The position numbers were made by a program, and so were the translations under genes. This document shows, piece by piece, positions 49,331-60,744 of a stretch of 64,000 bases of DNA. Positions within the stretch are counted from its first letter, which is position 1, and each line of letters opens with the position of its first letter. Origin of the DNA: Odobenus rosmarus divergens. Taxonomy: Eukaryota; Chordata; Mammalia; Carnivora; Odobenidae. The DNA lies in the NCBI RefSeq assembly GCF_000321225.1, contig NW_004450477.1, positions 2,458,096 through 2,522,095 on the forward strand. Reading direction: 5' to 3'. The notes under the pieces were generated by a model. It searched no databases and had not been told where the DNA came from. It saw nothing but the letters and a program-made list of their open reading frames with translations.

Positions 49331-49799
49331 AATTACAGCTTAAATTCCTTTCTTTTTATGTAAAAAGACTGATTTCATTTGTGGCTCCAGTTCTTCCACC
49401 AGGTAGCACTGTGACTCATTCATTCAGTGCTTCTTCACTGATGAGTACTGTTCATTTGTTACTCATGTTTTCTAACGTATTGTTAACATGTTATTCTAGT
49501 GAAGGAAAAACAGGGCAAACTGGTAAAATAATTTTATTTTTAAATGGCCACTTAACTCCTTTGTTTCAAATGTTCAGCCGCAGTTCTAGAAGCTGCAGTT
49601 CTTGAACACAATGCCCACCTTTTAAAGTATTGGACTAGATTAATATGACTTAAAAATTAGTTCACCTACTGCGCTTGATATAATTTTCTTCAAAAACCTC
49701 ATTAATCATTTTTAAAGGCAACATTCTTTTTCTGATTTAATTACAAAATAAATCACCAATTTAAAATATAAATATTTATATACTTCTTGCAAATTACAT

Positions 49800-50500
49800 T
49801 TGTACTGGTATTCACTCACTCATCATTTCAATCATTTATTCATTCAACAAAAACACCAGGAGAAAATTACTACCCCAAGTGCTTAGGATATGGCAATAAA
49901 CATGAAAAACAAAGTTCTTCCTCTCACAGAGCTCACATTCTAATGGCAGGTACAGATGATAACTAAGTACATATACAATATTTTAAATCTTCAGAGTGAT
50001 ACGTACCGTGAAGGAAAAATAAATAAAAAGCCAAAAAGAAAACGACAGTGTAATACAGTGGGTGGGAAAAGAGCAGGTGGAACCAAATGAAAGGGCAGTG
50101 AAGGACGCTGCTGAAGAGGTAACATAGGAACATAAATCTAAATGAAAAAAGGCACCAGCTAAGTAAAGATCTGGTGGAGAGAGCATCCAGCTACTCTGTT
50201 AGCGATTAGCAAGGCAGAAACCCTGATCGGATGTGAGAAATGCTTCACCTGCTTTAAGAGTAAAATGGATGCTGCTGAGATGGTTCAAGATGAGGTTAAA
50301 TGGAGACTCATGACTAGTGCTATCATGGAGTTTTAAATAAGATCTAAGTGTAAAGGGAAGCAGTGAAGAGTTTTAAACAAGGGTATGATGAGCCCTGACT
50401 TCTTAAAAGATAAAACAGGCTGCAGTTGCGTAGGGCATTAAGAGAACAGGAAGATGAGTTGTTAACAATCTAGGCAATGTATGACAACCACTTGGACAAG
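49800..50500 (-). mobile_element. L2
   Basis: TTTATTCATTCAACAAAAAC, CACAGAGCTCACATTCTAATGG, and further antisense L2 text (GGAAGCAGTGAAGAGTTTTAA). Confidence 0.8.
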
Positions 50501-51129
50501 GGTAGTTGGCAGAAGTTACAAAACACATAGACTATAGTTCTATTTTACAAGACACAATGGTCTTCCATTTTTATAATAAATTGAACTCATATTTATCTCC
50601 ACTCCCTCCCAAAAAGCCACTAAAATAGTAAAACAATTTATAAAGGTGGAAACTGAAAGGAATGGAGAAAAGGGACTCATAGTACACAGCTGTCAAGAAA
50701 CTTTTGGAAGATGGAAAAAGTGGAACAAGGAATAATGACCGAAAGTGATGTAATTCATCCTGAGGAACTTTGGAGAGGCTCAGGACTTTGAGGTACCAAG
50801 CTCCTTGAAATGTAATAGTCTTAAGGTTGACAATTAAGATCAACTGAAAATCTCTCCATCAGTCTGTTAAAACTCTTATCATATAGAGCCAAAAGACAGG
50901 ATTGAGAAACCAAGCCAAAGATTTGCATTTGAAGATCCAAATCACAGACAAAAGTAAGGCACTGTTCTGAAAACAGATGGCCTATGTTATCTACCCAGCA
51001 AATGTGATGCATTTTTTCTTTTTTTGGAGAAAATTAATAGCCCAGGACACCTATAAATAATATTTGGGAATCATCAAAGACAATGATCTAGTACAATCTT
51101 ACTGAAAGTTAGACTGATAACATGTATTA

Positions 51130-51425
51130 AGTCCTTAACATGAATCAGCAATTTCATCTTTAGGAATTTATCACATACATGAAACAAGAAGACATAGATG
51201 AGTCAAGAGTATACTAGAAGAGATGTTCACTGCAATACTGTTTATAATAATATCAAAGCAACTGAAACACTTAAGTCAAAGAACACAGAGCTGTTAAATT
51301 GATATAGCCATTCATTAAACAGGAAAACAGTGACGTAAGTTGTACGTATATTACATGAAAAGAAAAGTATGCAAAATATATAGAGCCAAAACACAGGGCT
51401 AAGCCTTTTGCTCAAGGAGTTTTTT
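51130..51425 (+). mobile_element. old L1 fragment
   Basis: TTTAGGAATTTATC and GATGTTCACTGCAATACTGTTTATAATAA are L1M ORF2-end wording. Confidence 0.7.
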
Positions 51426-51429
51426 TCCT

Positions 51430-51628
51430 GGGGTGCCTGGGTGGTTCAGTTGTTAAGCGTCTGCCTTTGGCTTGGGTCATGATCCCAGGGTCCTGGGATC
51501 GAGCCCCACATCTGGCTCCCTGCTCAGTAAGAGGCCTGCTTCTCCCTCTCCCACTCCCCCACTGCTTGTGTTCCCTCTCTCATGGTCTCTCTGTCAAATA
51601 AATAAAATCTTTTTTAAAAAAAAAAAAA
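51430..51628 (+). mobile_element. SINEC
   Basis: Full-length; flanks GTTTTTTTCCT / GCTTTTTTCCT. Confidence 0.94.
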
Positions 51629-51654
51629 AGCTTTTTTCCTATGATGAAAATAGA

Positions 51655-51712
51655 TTAACTGCATAATAAAAAATATTAAGATTATGATTCTTGAAAAGTA
51701 AATTAACCATAA
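51655..51712 (+). repeat. 58-bp direct repeat, copy A
   Basis: Identical over 58 bases to 52,120-52,177. Starts TTAACTGCATAATA, ends AAATTAACCATAA. Not part of a known repeat family that I recognise. Confidence 0.95.
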
Positions 51713-52119
51713 AAATTTTACACTTAATGATATTTAGATCTCAAAAAATAAGAAACCATTAAGCAATTAGTAATGTCTGCTTTTTAAAAAAAAAATCCAT
51801 ATAGCTCCACCTTATCAAATTACTTCTAAATTTAAATCAATGATTTCGGTGAAAAAAAGTAAAATGTAAGAAATAACTGAACTACAGATGAAAGGTTCCA
51901 TAATCAGTTCTCCATATCCTTACCACTATACCCTTAATAAAATCTGAAATCTGATAAATAACCATCAAAAAGCTATGTGCAGGTAACACCTTCAGGAAAA
52001 TTTTTATATCTGCACTTTCAGTGCTATTTAAAACATTCTTATTTCCTATAGTGCGGGAGCAGACATTTGGAATTTCTAATCATTAAATGTCTCAGGCAAA
52101 ACAAAATTTAAGATAAATT

Positions 52120-52248
52120 TTAACTGCATAATAAAAAATATTAAGATTATGATTCTTGAAAAGTAAATTAACCATAATAACCAGCTAAAGTTAGTCACAA
52201 GTTCCAAATAACTATGACATAAAATAACAAGGCTTAGCCCTGTGTTTT
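52120..52248. repeat. patchwork of four local templates
   Basis: Order: 52,120-52,177 equals 51,655-51,712 (58 bp, direct); 52,175-52,204 equals 53,991-54,020 (30 bp, direct, sharing a 3-base TAA overlap); 52,213-52,226 equals 53,678-53,691 (14 bp, direct, weak support); 52,229-52,248 is the reverse complement of 51,388-51,407 (20 bp). About 119 of 129 bases are thus accounted for by sequence within 2 kb. Confidence 0.88.
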
Positions 52249-52639
52249 AATAAAAAATTTAAAAAATGAAAATTGAACTTTCTGGAAAACGAAGTTTTAT
52301 GAAAGTGTAACACTCTTGAAAATCCTGGATAATGCTGTCTAGCAGACAGAGCGGATGGACAACAAAAGTAAACAATGTGTTCAGAAACAGGGAGAAGGCC
52401 AAGTAAGAAATAACTACTTAGGAAAATGTCATTTGAAATATTAAGTATGAAAGCAAATACATATAAAAGTAAGTGGAAAGGAAGTAAAAATTCATATACA
52501 CAACAACCATTATTAGTTAAAATTGTAGACATGAACAATACCAAAAATAATACGAACAAAAATCTACTGCATAATTAAAGGTGGGTAAGACAAATGGGCC
52601 ACTAGAATAAAAAAGAGACTACATTCCCATGTATACAAA

Positions 52640-53560
52640 TATAGGAATTAAGTATAACAGAAACGGCATTTTACAACATAATAAAAGACAGACTGAGTCA
52701 TTAACTCATTAATCATTAATACATGACAAAGGACATTGACTATCACTTTCAATTAGATCCCTATGTCACACCCTAAATTAAAAAATCCTAATGGATAAAT
52801 TAGGAAAACACCCCAGTAAAATAGCGTAGTATTTTTAAAGTTGTGAACTGAGAACACCATCTTAACTATATCTAGAAAGACCAGAATATATAAAAGACAG
52901 ACATTAACACGCAAACTTAGAACCAAATAGAAAAGCAGTCAAAGGATATAGGGAATATGTAACAAAAATAGCTAGTAAATATTTTTAAAAGATGACCAAT
53001 CTGAGTGAACAAAAAAATAATTTTTAAATTATCAGATATGCAAAAATTTAAAAAATCACTGATATTCCGTGTGGGCTAGGCTGTACGGGGCAAGATGCAC
53101 TCATACTGCACGGAGTTTAAAAAGGCAGAACATTTACACCTGAAACTAATATAACACTGTGCACTATACTCATAAATAAATAAACAAATAAATGCAGCAA
53201 AAAAAAAAAAATTAAAAAAATAAAAAGGCAGAACCTTTTGGTGGACTTGAGTATCCTGTCAACACATAAACATACATTCCCTTGGACTCAGATATGCTAT
53301 TCTGCTTCTGAGAATCAATCCTGCAGATATACTTGTACAACTATACAAGCCTGCTCATCAGGATGTTCTCTGCTGCACTACCTATGATGCACAAAATTAA
53401 TAAAAGCAACTCAGTGGCTGCAATCTGATACCATGAGAAGAGGGACAGACTTAAATAAATAAATAACACTCATACAATGAATACTACGCCCTCAATTTAA
53501 AAAATGAGCTAAATCTGAATATACTGATGTAGGACTGCAAAAGATAAACATAGTCCTCTC
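52640..53560 (+). mobile_element. old L1 ORF2 3' fragment
   Basis: TTAGATCCCTATGTCACACC, AAAATTTAAAAAATCACTGA and TTCTGAGAATCAATCCTGCAGA TATAC are L1M ORF2-end patterns; interrupted by the tiny L1 at 53,132-53,221. Confidence 0.7.
53132..53221 (+). mobile_element. very short 5'-truncated L1 insertion
   Basis: Only the last ~60 bases of a carnivore L1 3' UTR (ACCTGAAACTAATATAACAC) plus A-rich tail, flanked by exact AAAAAGGCAGAAC at 53,119 and 53,222. Confidence 0.88.
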
Positions 53561-54639
53561 CGACAGTTTTCCCACCCTGACTTCTAGAACTTGGAACTAT
53601 AATTTGACTTAAGAGCCATCAAATTGTGATTTCCAATTTTCTATGGAATTCTAGGAATTTAAAACACATCCGGATATTATGACATAAAATAGGGATTTTA
53701 TAAAAGCATATTTCCTTATACCAGCTGTACAGAGCATCAAAGACATTATCTTATTAAATGTGAAAGAACTGCTGATCTCTATACTTTCCCCTCCCCAACA
53801 GTATCAAAATCAAAATGTTACTTTAAGTCCCCTATCCATGAATGCCTTCCAAAATAATAAACTAGGTGAACAAGAGTTTATTCAATAATTTCAACTTCTG
53901 AATGGTGAAATATGATTTTCTACAGCAATCTATGACATGCATTTTATAAATATAAATTAGATTAATAGTCTATTTTAACAGTTATCTGCTTAATAACCAG
54001 CTAAAGTTAGTCACAAGTTCTAAAAATGATTCATAATTTCCAAAATAATTTCATGTTTTCATTCATTACAAATGCTTTAAATAGTAACCTCCTTAAAAAA
54101 TATGAAATAGACAATCCCTGAATGAATACTTTAAATTTATGTTCGATTTACAGAAAAACAAAAAACGACTCATCAATACCTGGTCAATGACAGTTGATGT
54201 TCAAAGATGCAGATAACTGAAAACTATCTGATGGTATCACAGCTTATATATATGGTAAGTATAAATCTTGACCTCTCAGTTTCAACTTCAGTGATGCCAC
54301 CTACTTGATACAAAAAATGTCTAAATATCTCAAATCATTTCCATAATCTTCTGACAAAGAAATCACTTAGTTATAAATAATAACTTACAAAGAGTTTTGT
54401 GGAATGACTTCCTAATTTATTGGAAATCTACATTTTTATTACTTGTAAAAACATGTTCAGCATAATTTAGTTGGTCTCTTTTTAATATGATAATATCCAG
54501 TCACGCTGAAAGACAAAAACGTTCCTAGAACACGTTAAGACAGTGATTACCTCTGAGGAGGGAGCAGGCAGAAAGAGTTGGAGAGAGAGAGTTTTTAGCT
54601 TTTGCTGTGAACTTAAATTTCTTTAAGTAAAACCTGGAA

Positions 54640-54865
54640 GCAAATGTGCCCTTTGGAGGCACAGTTCCTGGGTTCTTAACAACTCACTACCTCTTTCTGA
54701 CTTTGGGCAAGTTATTTAATTTCCCTATGCCTCGGTTTTCTTTACCTGTAAAATGGGGATCATTCTTCCTGCTATATAGGATTAAATTAGTTGACAGATG
54801 TGAAGTGCTTACAATAGTACCTAACACACAGTAAATGTTATTGCTATTATGATCATCAGCCTCAT
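54640..54865 (+). mobile_element. MIR SINE
   Basis: ACTTTGGGCAAGTTATTTAATTTCCCT and TGTAAAATGGGGATCATTCTTCC; AGTGCTTACAATAGTACCTAA end. Confidence 0.9.
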
Positions 54866-54879
54866 CACCTATAACCATC

Positions 54880-56447
54880 AACTAGGCAATCTAGCTGAAA
54901 GGAACTGGGAAAAGAGGGAACTGGAGGGTGACATCTGATTCCTACACTTCCTAACATTTCAAACATAAATTCTATTTTTGTAACCAGTGATAAATAACCA
55001 ACTTAAGTGAAAAAGTAGTATACAGTAGAATAACAGTTTCAGTCTTCAATTTTCAAAAACATGAGACAATACAGGCTTTGGAGTTTGATATTTATTTTTA
55101 GCAGGAAGAATATGCTAATGATGATGACATCGTTAGAAGATACGCCCATGTCCAATACCTGCAACAGAAGCTCAATAGAAGTTAAAGAAACCATACCAAA
55201 AGACTAAGGACAAAAATTGCATAACATTACTTACCCTTAATTCTGCTAACAATAAAACAAGTAACAATATGTTTAAGATTGAAGTTGCATCACAAGATCA
55301 AAAACTAGCCAAATGAAATATCGTATGTATCTTCATAAAATTTTTTACCTTTTCCTTTCTATGTACAATTGGGAAACCTTTTGTACATGCTCTCTCCAAG
55401 GTAGAGCATGGTGCCAATAACTATGCTCCAAATTGTAAAGGGGTAATGCTAAATTAAAAGCTGAGAATTTGGGGTGGGAGAGCTCTTGATCAAATAACTG
55501 GTCTCACAGGTAGAAATGACGATCCTCTTTGGCAGAGACCGCTAAAACAAGAACTAGACACTAATAAAAGCAACTTAGTAGAGGCAGTATCATAACATAC
55601 CTACAAATTTACAGAGAACTGCTTAAATAAAGGGATCCAGACAAGTTAGAAATTCTCCTACATATACATATAGAATAAGAAATTGCTAGAGCAATAAACA
55701 ATTTAAACAAGAACTAGTCAAAAAAGATTCTGGTCCAACCACCCCTGACAACAGCTACTCTGCTCAAAGGAAATAGGAAAATGTTTCTCACCCTTGAACC
55801 TCCAGACTCATCAACAGTATCAATCACCACTTAACTTAAAGGAGTGATGACTTTCTTTTACAAAAGACTGTGTATGAGCCAGGAGTGAGGTGGGAATATG
55901 TTAAACATTAGAATCAGGGATGGAACAAAAGAGTAACTTGAAGACTAACATCTTGAACGGAATTGATAAACTTTACAGGGACAGGGAGAGGGGGACTAGC
56001 ATACCCACAATTAATTCTATGCCAAAAAAACTCTTTATTTTTTGATTGTATACCTAAAAGTACATACATGTACTCAGAACAGGAATTAAAGAAATCCAAC
56101 CATAATTTACTGTAGTTGACACCAGACTTTATACTGCTATTTTCCCACAGTTCTGTTCTTGAAAATAAGAGTTTAAGCTCTTCAGATGAATTACTATTAC
56201 TGGAATTCCAAATGAATAATTTTATAAAGCAACCAATTTTCATAATACTAAATTTCTAAGTCTACTTAGGCTGCTGACTTGGTTCAAGTAGAAAGAAACC
56301 CATTCCTGCAAGGAGTAGCTTACCTGGGCCATTGTCTAAAAAGGTCTATATATCAAAAAATGCAAAATGTGTGGAAACAGAGTATTTCTGAAATGCCTAC
56401 CCAAGAAATAAATTAAACAAGCACTAAAGAAGGAAAAGGTTACGCAC
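54880..56447. other. RPRD1A intron near exon 6, unclassified
   Basis: No repeats recognised; contains the candidate intronic poly(A) signal at 56,034-56,039. Confidence 0.5.
56034..56039 (-). promoter_or_regulatory. RPRD1A: candidate intronic poly(A) signal in RPRD1A
   Basis: AATAAA on the - strand, about 410 bases past the weak exon 6 donor. It could end a transcript that retains the start of the 34.7-kb intron and encodes a 270-residue protein lacking exon 7. Use is inferred only. Confidence 0.35.
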
Positions 56448-56623
56448 TTCCAATTTATGCTCTTTCTCTGCAAGGGCTTCCTTTTGACAACGAAGAAAAT
56501 CTGCTAACATTCGAGTGAGTTGCTTCCTATCATCTATTTCAGCCGCCAATCTGCCATTGTAATCTGCCAGCAACATACAAGCATCCTCTACCATTTTAGA
56601 AAGCCTTTCTCCAGATTCTTTAT
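56448..56623 (-). CDS. RPRD1A: RPRD1A exon 6: coiled coil
   Basis: The exon is 176 bases (second and third bases of Asp205, then residues 206-263), only 110 bases after exon 5. It encodes KESGERLSKMVEDACMLLAD, YNGRLAAEIDDRKQLTRMLA and DFLRCQKEALAEKEHKLE, the heart of the dimeric coiled coil that positions two CIDs on one CTD. The donor reads GAA|GTGCGT: the last exon base is A and +3 is G, so it is weaker than the other donors in the gene, and it faces a 34.7-kb intron. Read-through adds seven residues (VRNLFLL) and stops at 56,424-56,426. Confidence 0.97.
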
Positions 56624-56733
56624 CTAAGAAAAGCACAGAATAACAACATTATTACACAACAAAAACAATGCCATATGCCATTCCCTCACCCTGACTTCCA
56701 AAAAAGCTCCAGGTCACATTTTTCCTTTCTTAC

Positions 56734-56860
56734 CTGTTATCTTATCTAGTAGGGATACTTCTTGGACTTCAACAGGCAAAGACGCTATCCTCTGATGAAC
56801 TGCTGCATCACCTGAGGCTGCATTCTCTAGATCTTGTAATGCTCTAACAAGATCTAGAGT
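56734..56860 (-). CDS. RPRD1A: RPRD1A exon 5
   Basis: The exon is 127 bases (residues 163-204 plus first base of Asp205), acceptor CTTTTTAG, donor G|GTAAGA. It encodes TLDLVRALQDLENAASGDAA followed by VHQRIASLPVEVQEVSLLDKIT, the beginning of the helical C-terminal (CREPT-type) region. The first 36 bases contain a perfect 13-bp inverted repeat with a 9-base loop starting one base inside the exon (56,825-56,837 with 56,847-56,859), so the exon start can fold into a hairpin next to the 3' splice site. Confidence 0.97.
56825..56859 (-). repeat. RPRD1A: 13-bp perfect inverted repeat in RPRD1A exon 5
   Basis: CTCTAGATCTTGT and ACAAGATCTAGAG are exact complements around a 9-base loop. In the transcript the stem begins one base after the 3' splice site. 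The arms encode LDLV and QDLE. Confidence 0.93.
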
Positions 56861-59791
56861 CTAAAAAGTTATACAACTTCAGAACCATAATAAATGAAGC
56901 TTAAACAAATACAAAAGACTTAAAATTTATTTCATATTCCTTACTACTTATGGGTTATATATCTGTTCGAAGTTTTAAATATAAACTACTTTTGAAGGCA
57001 GTCCATTTCTTTTAAGAAATATTAAGAAAAAGAAACCATACTATGTCAAGTGTTGGAAATATATAAATTGAAAACTAAAATAAGACATGGCCCTCAGCCT
57101 TGAGGAAGTCATACTGCAGTGGTAGAGACAGATAGTGTAAAAATAATTATCAGACTCTGAAAGTAACATGCATCATTTATATGCCAAATACATACAGTGG
57201 CAAAAGGGAAAGCAAGCTATAACTTCAACCTAGACAATACAAGTTGTACATATGACATATTCATTATATTATCATTATACATGAGCAGAATTTTTTTAAT
57301 ACTAAATTGGATATTTGGGGCAGGGGGATACAAATCATGTTCTACTACAACAAAGAAGAGTCTTACCAATTGTATTTCTACATGATGTAATTAAAGTACA
57401 AGAGCAATATAGTTTTGGAATATGTTTAAATATGGTATCTTCAACTACTCTACAGTTTGTTAACAAGATCATTAAATATCACAAAATTCCATGTATCTGA
57501 TGACTAATACTTACATAAACACTTAGCCAATATAAAAATTATTTTATCATTAGAATATTTTACTTGCACTGTTTTCATATCAGATACAATTAGGAGGGAA
57601 CAGCAAGCCTTTGCTGGTAACTTCACGATTCATAATGTCTATAAATTTATTCCAGAGAAAAATAAATACATTTTCTTTTTACTGGTCTCTATTTCCATCC
57701 CACCTCCTTCTTTTTTTCTTTTTTTAATCTCTAGGACTAGTTCCTGGAACAGCAGGAAATTACACACACTTGAAAAATATAGGATATAAGCAATTCTGTG
57801 TATACATTAAAGATGACACTGACAGATCGTTACTGGTTTTTCTTTAAGCCTTACAAAAAAATGCTGTCACTGGGGTCTAGCTCAAAGTAAATATCAAACA
57901 TGATTAAGAATGAATGGAATCTAATATGAAATATACTATCCCACACATGCTTTTAATTCATTACTATGTGTTTAATATTCTAATATTTTACAAAATTTTG
58001 ATGTAAGATATATCTCCCTACAAATGAAAGTGAGCTTAAGAGCAATGATGATTATCAGGAAGTTTGTTTCTTATGGTGCCCCAATTAACTTTTATATAGT
58101 AATTTTTAAATTAGTCTTAGAAAGTCTAAAATTTTCTGAAGTTCTGAGAAGTAATCTGGGTTTATGGTCTTGATATGCATGCTTTAACTACAATCTGCTC
58201 TCATCTCACCTTTACATTTCCACATGAGTTAATTCTAAGTTTCCAGTGCTGGGTCAAGGATCAGATAAAAAAGCAAACTTGTGTGAAAACAACACTAGCC
58301 TACAATTTCTAATAGAAGAGAATGAAATGAGTTCAACTGGATCCTACAAAGAGAAATTTTAGCCATTCTTAAAATAAAATGGTAGCTACAAAGCTGAACC
58401 ACTGAGAATTAAGCAGTACAACTAATCTGAAAATAGTCATAAAATGAAAAGCATCAGCATTTTATTTAAGTACTAGATTAGAGTCAGACAGATACTCCTA
58501 AGATGTACAACTGAGGTTACTCTTTTCATCAGGGAGAACACAAGAGGATCAGACCCTGTATCTAGAACTTGGTTAAAATACTGTTCATGGAATCATAATA
58601 AGGCTCTCAGCACAAAGTGCTTTGTCTTAATTATTACCAAACAGAAAGAAATATAAACCTTAGTGTTTGGTTATTTGAAATGTTAATGTTATTATTTTTT
58701 CCTCAAGCTTTTGTCCCTGGTCATCATGTGGGCTTCTGCACCTCCTCAACGAGTGAACAGGTAGTTTGGATCAGGTCCTGGCTGAGTACCTAGCTGAGAT
58801 TCTTTCTGCCTCCCCAGTATTAACAGTGACATAACACACCCACAGTTTTAGGCAGTGATTGGTTTTATCTTTCTTTCAAGGTCCTTTCATTGGGAAAGAG
58901 TTTCACCCAGCCTCTGGTTTCATGCAGTGAATTCAGGTCCAGTCCTCCAACTCCCATGGAGCACTCTGAGTTCTTATTACCCTAGTATTTCTGGAAAGCC
59001 AGTATGTACTCCCGGACCAAAGCTTAGCAAGAACTAGGCTCTGGCTCACATATTGTGCTTCTGTACCATTTCTAGCCCAAGAAGATATTTACCTTGTTTT
59101 ATGAGTATGGCTATGTCTTCATTTTCTCCTTTTAAATTTTATCTGTCCCTCCTATATGTTTGAAACATAGAAGGAGGAAGCTTTAACACTCAATGCCCAC
59201 ATTAATTAAAAGTTAAAAATGTTTTTCTGGAATCATTTGATGGCTAAAGAATGCTATACTGTACCAACCTGGGAGGACACGGGGTATTAAGATAATGACT
59301 CTAATCCATCTTATTTTACCATGAACTATATGGTTCTATAGTTACACAGAACTGTATAAATACATGCTTGTTACTGTAACACTCATTTTTACATGTTTAA
59401 AAGAAAAAATACTCTAAAGGGCAGTGTTTATCTCTAGGAATGGCATTTTCAGTGTACTTAAATCATATAACAAAATAGTCTTACCACATAATGTTTTATT
59501 TATTTAAAAGGAAACTATTTAAATGGTGGATATCTCCCCAGACCTCATATTTAGCAATCAGATATCCTCTTTCTATGCAAAATACAGTTGCCTAATATAT
59601 ACATTATACAACATACATCAAACATAAGCAATCTGTTAATCAGAAAATAAGAGATATTCACATAGCTTCTTTCTTGTACTCAGAATTATAATAAAAATCA
59701 ATTTATAGAAGTAAAACATTAAAATTAATAAAGCTTGGTGGCCACATGAAGTAACAGTAGCAAAACTCCCTCAACAGAGAAAAACTTCTAC
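56861..59791. other. RPRD1A intron 4
   Basis: A diverged antisense L2 trace may sit at 57,045-57,165. A slightly GC-richer block at 58,720-59,060 has no splice-bounded frame and no recognised product. Otherwise AT-rich and unclassified. Confidence 0.45.
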
Positions 59792-59889
59792 CTGTGGTGG
59801 TTCACTTGGAGATCCCAGAGAGGAACAGTTTTCATTTTCATCCACTTTTATCTGTTCATAAGTTCGCTTCCTAGGCTTCTTATCACCAT
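59792..59889 (-). CDS. RPRD1A: RPRD1A exon 4: CID-coiled-coil linker
   Basis: The exon is 98 bases, acceptor TTTCAG, donor CAG|GTAGAA. It encodes Tyr130 (split) then GDKKPRKRTYEQIKVDENEN and CSSLGSPSEPPQ (131-162). It holds the basic KKPRKR cluster, a probable nuclear localisation signal, followed by an acidic then Ser/Pro-rich linker with an SP site that is a plausible phosphorylation target. The wording KRTYEQIKVDENENCSSLGSPSEPPQ is characteristic of RPRD1A rather than RPRD1B. Confidence 0.97.
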
Positions 59890-59968
59890 CTGAAATGGAA
59901 GAACACTGAAGTTTTAATGAAAGCAAACATTTTAACGAAGAGATCATGATAAAAGATTACACACTTAC

Positions 59969-60075
59969 ACAGAGCTTGCTTAAGTTGTTCTAATACATCA
60001 TTCTCATAAACAGACCTTTCTTCCCAAATAGATAATACCCTTCCAAGGTGCTTCTTACAACTTTCATCAGTTTCA
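59969..60075 (-). CDS. RPRD1A: RPRD1A exon 3: end of CID
   Basis: The acceptor TTCTTTAG precedes the exon and the donor GTAAGTGT is strong; length is 107 bases. It encodes residues 95-129 plus split codons: ETDESCKKHLGRVLSIWEER followed by SVYENDVLEQLKQAL. The HLGRVLSIWEER-Vxx...VLEQL pattern is the last helices of the CID, where the conserved arginine after HLG contacts phosphoserine in family structures. This intron-flanked exon sits only 79 bases from exon 4, so the two probably splice by intron definition. Confidence 0.97.
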
Positions 60076-60169
60076 CTAAAGAAAAAATACAAATAATAAC
60101 AATTAATAGAGCTACTAAGAAGGTAATGGTTATTTTCAATACAATCAGACACTCATTCCCTGAAAAAAG

Positions 60170-60740
60170 CTGTTCAAATGTTTACTGAGCACCACTATGT
60201 GACCAGAAGTTCAGAAGTGAAGTGATCAAGACAGACTTACTCCTTGCTTCCTTTAAAAGCTTAAAGACATATATTTTTTTTAAGATTTTATTTTTTTAAG
60301 TAATCTCTACACCCAAAATGGGGTTCAGACTTACAACCCCGAGATCAAGAGTCACACGCTCTACTGACTGAGCCAGCCAGGTACCCCAGACACATTATTA
60401 AACAAAAAATTACAACAAAATGTAAAGGTGCTCACACTGGCTACTAGGGGTTTACAAAGAAGATGCCCCTAACTGAATGGCGGCTGAATATGAGGCTAAG
60501 AAGATTTCATATAGGTGATTTTTAAATTTATTTAATATTTATTGATCAAGGCACTATCTTTGACACTGAAGACACAAATGGAGCTTTATAGCAGCTATTG
60601 CTTATAAGGGCCACAAAAAAGAACAAGCTATTAAAGATAAGCATAATGCAGAGGCCTGGCCCACTTCAACAGAGATTAAAAAAAGGATCTGAGGAAGTGA
60701 TATTTGAGATCTGATGACTGGAATAACAGGGTAGTGGCAA
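60170..60740 (-). mobile_element. L2 fragment, SINEC-interrupted
   Basis: TCAAATGTTTACTGAGCACCACTATGTG, and TTTATTGATCAAGGCACTATC beyond the SINEC at 60,270-60,388. Confidence 0.6.
60270..60388 (-). mobile_element. old short SINEC
   Basis: AAGTAATCTCTACACCCAAAATG and GACTGAGCCAGCCAGGTACCCC. Confidence 0.9.
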
Positions 60741-60744
60741 ACAG

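Noticed and set aside
58720..59060. GC-richer block in RPRD1A intron 4 as a missed exon
   Set aside because: Flanking exons 4 and 5 join in frame without it, and it has no splice-bounded coding frame.
59883..60152. 89-codon - strand frame
   Set aside because: It is exon 3 of RPRD1A read into both flanking introns; only 59,969-60,075 is coding.
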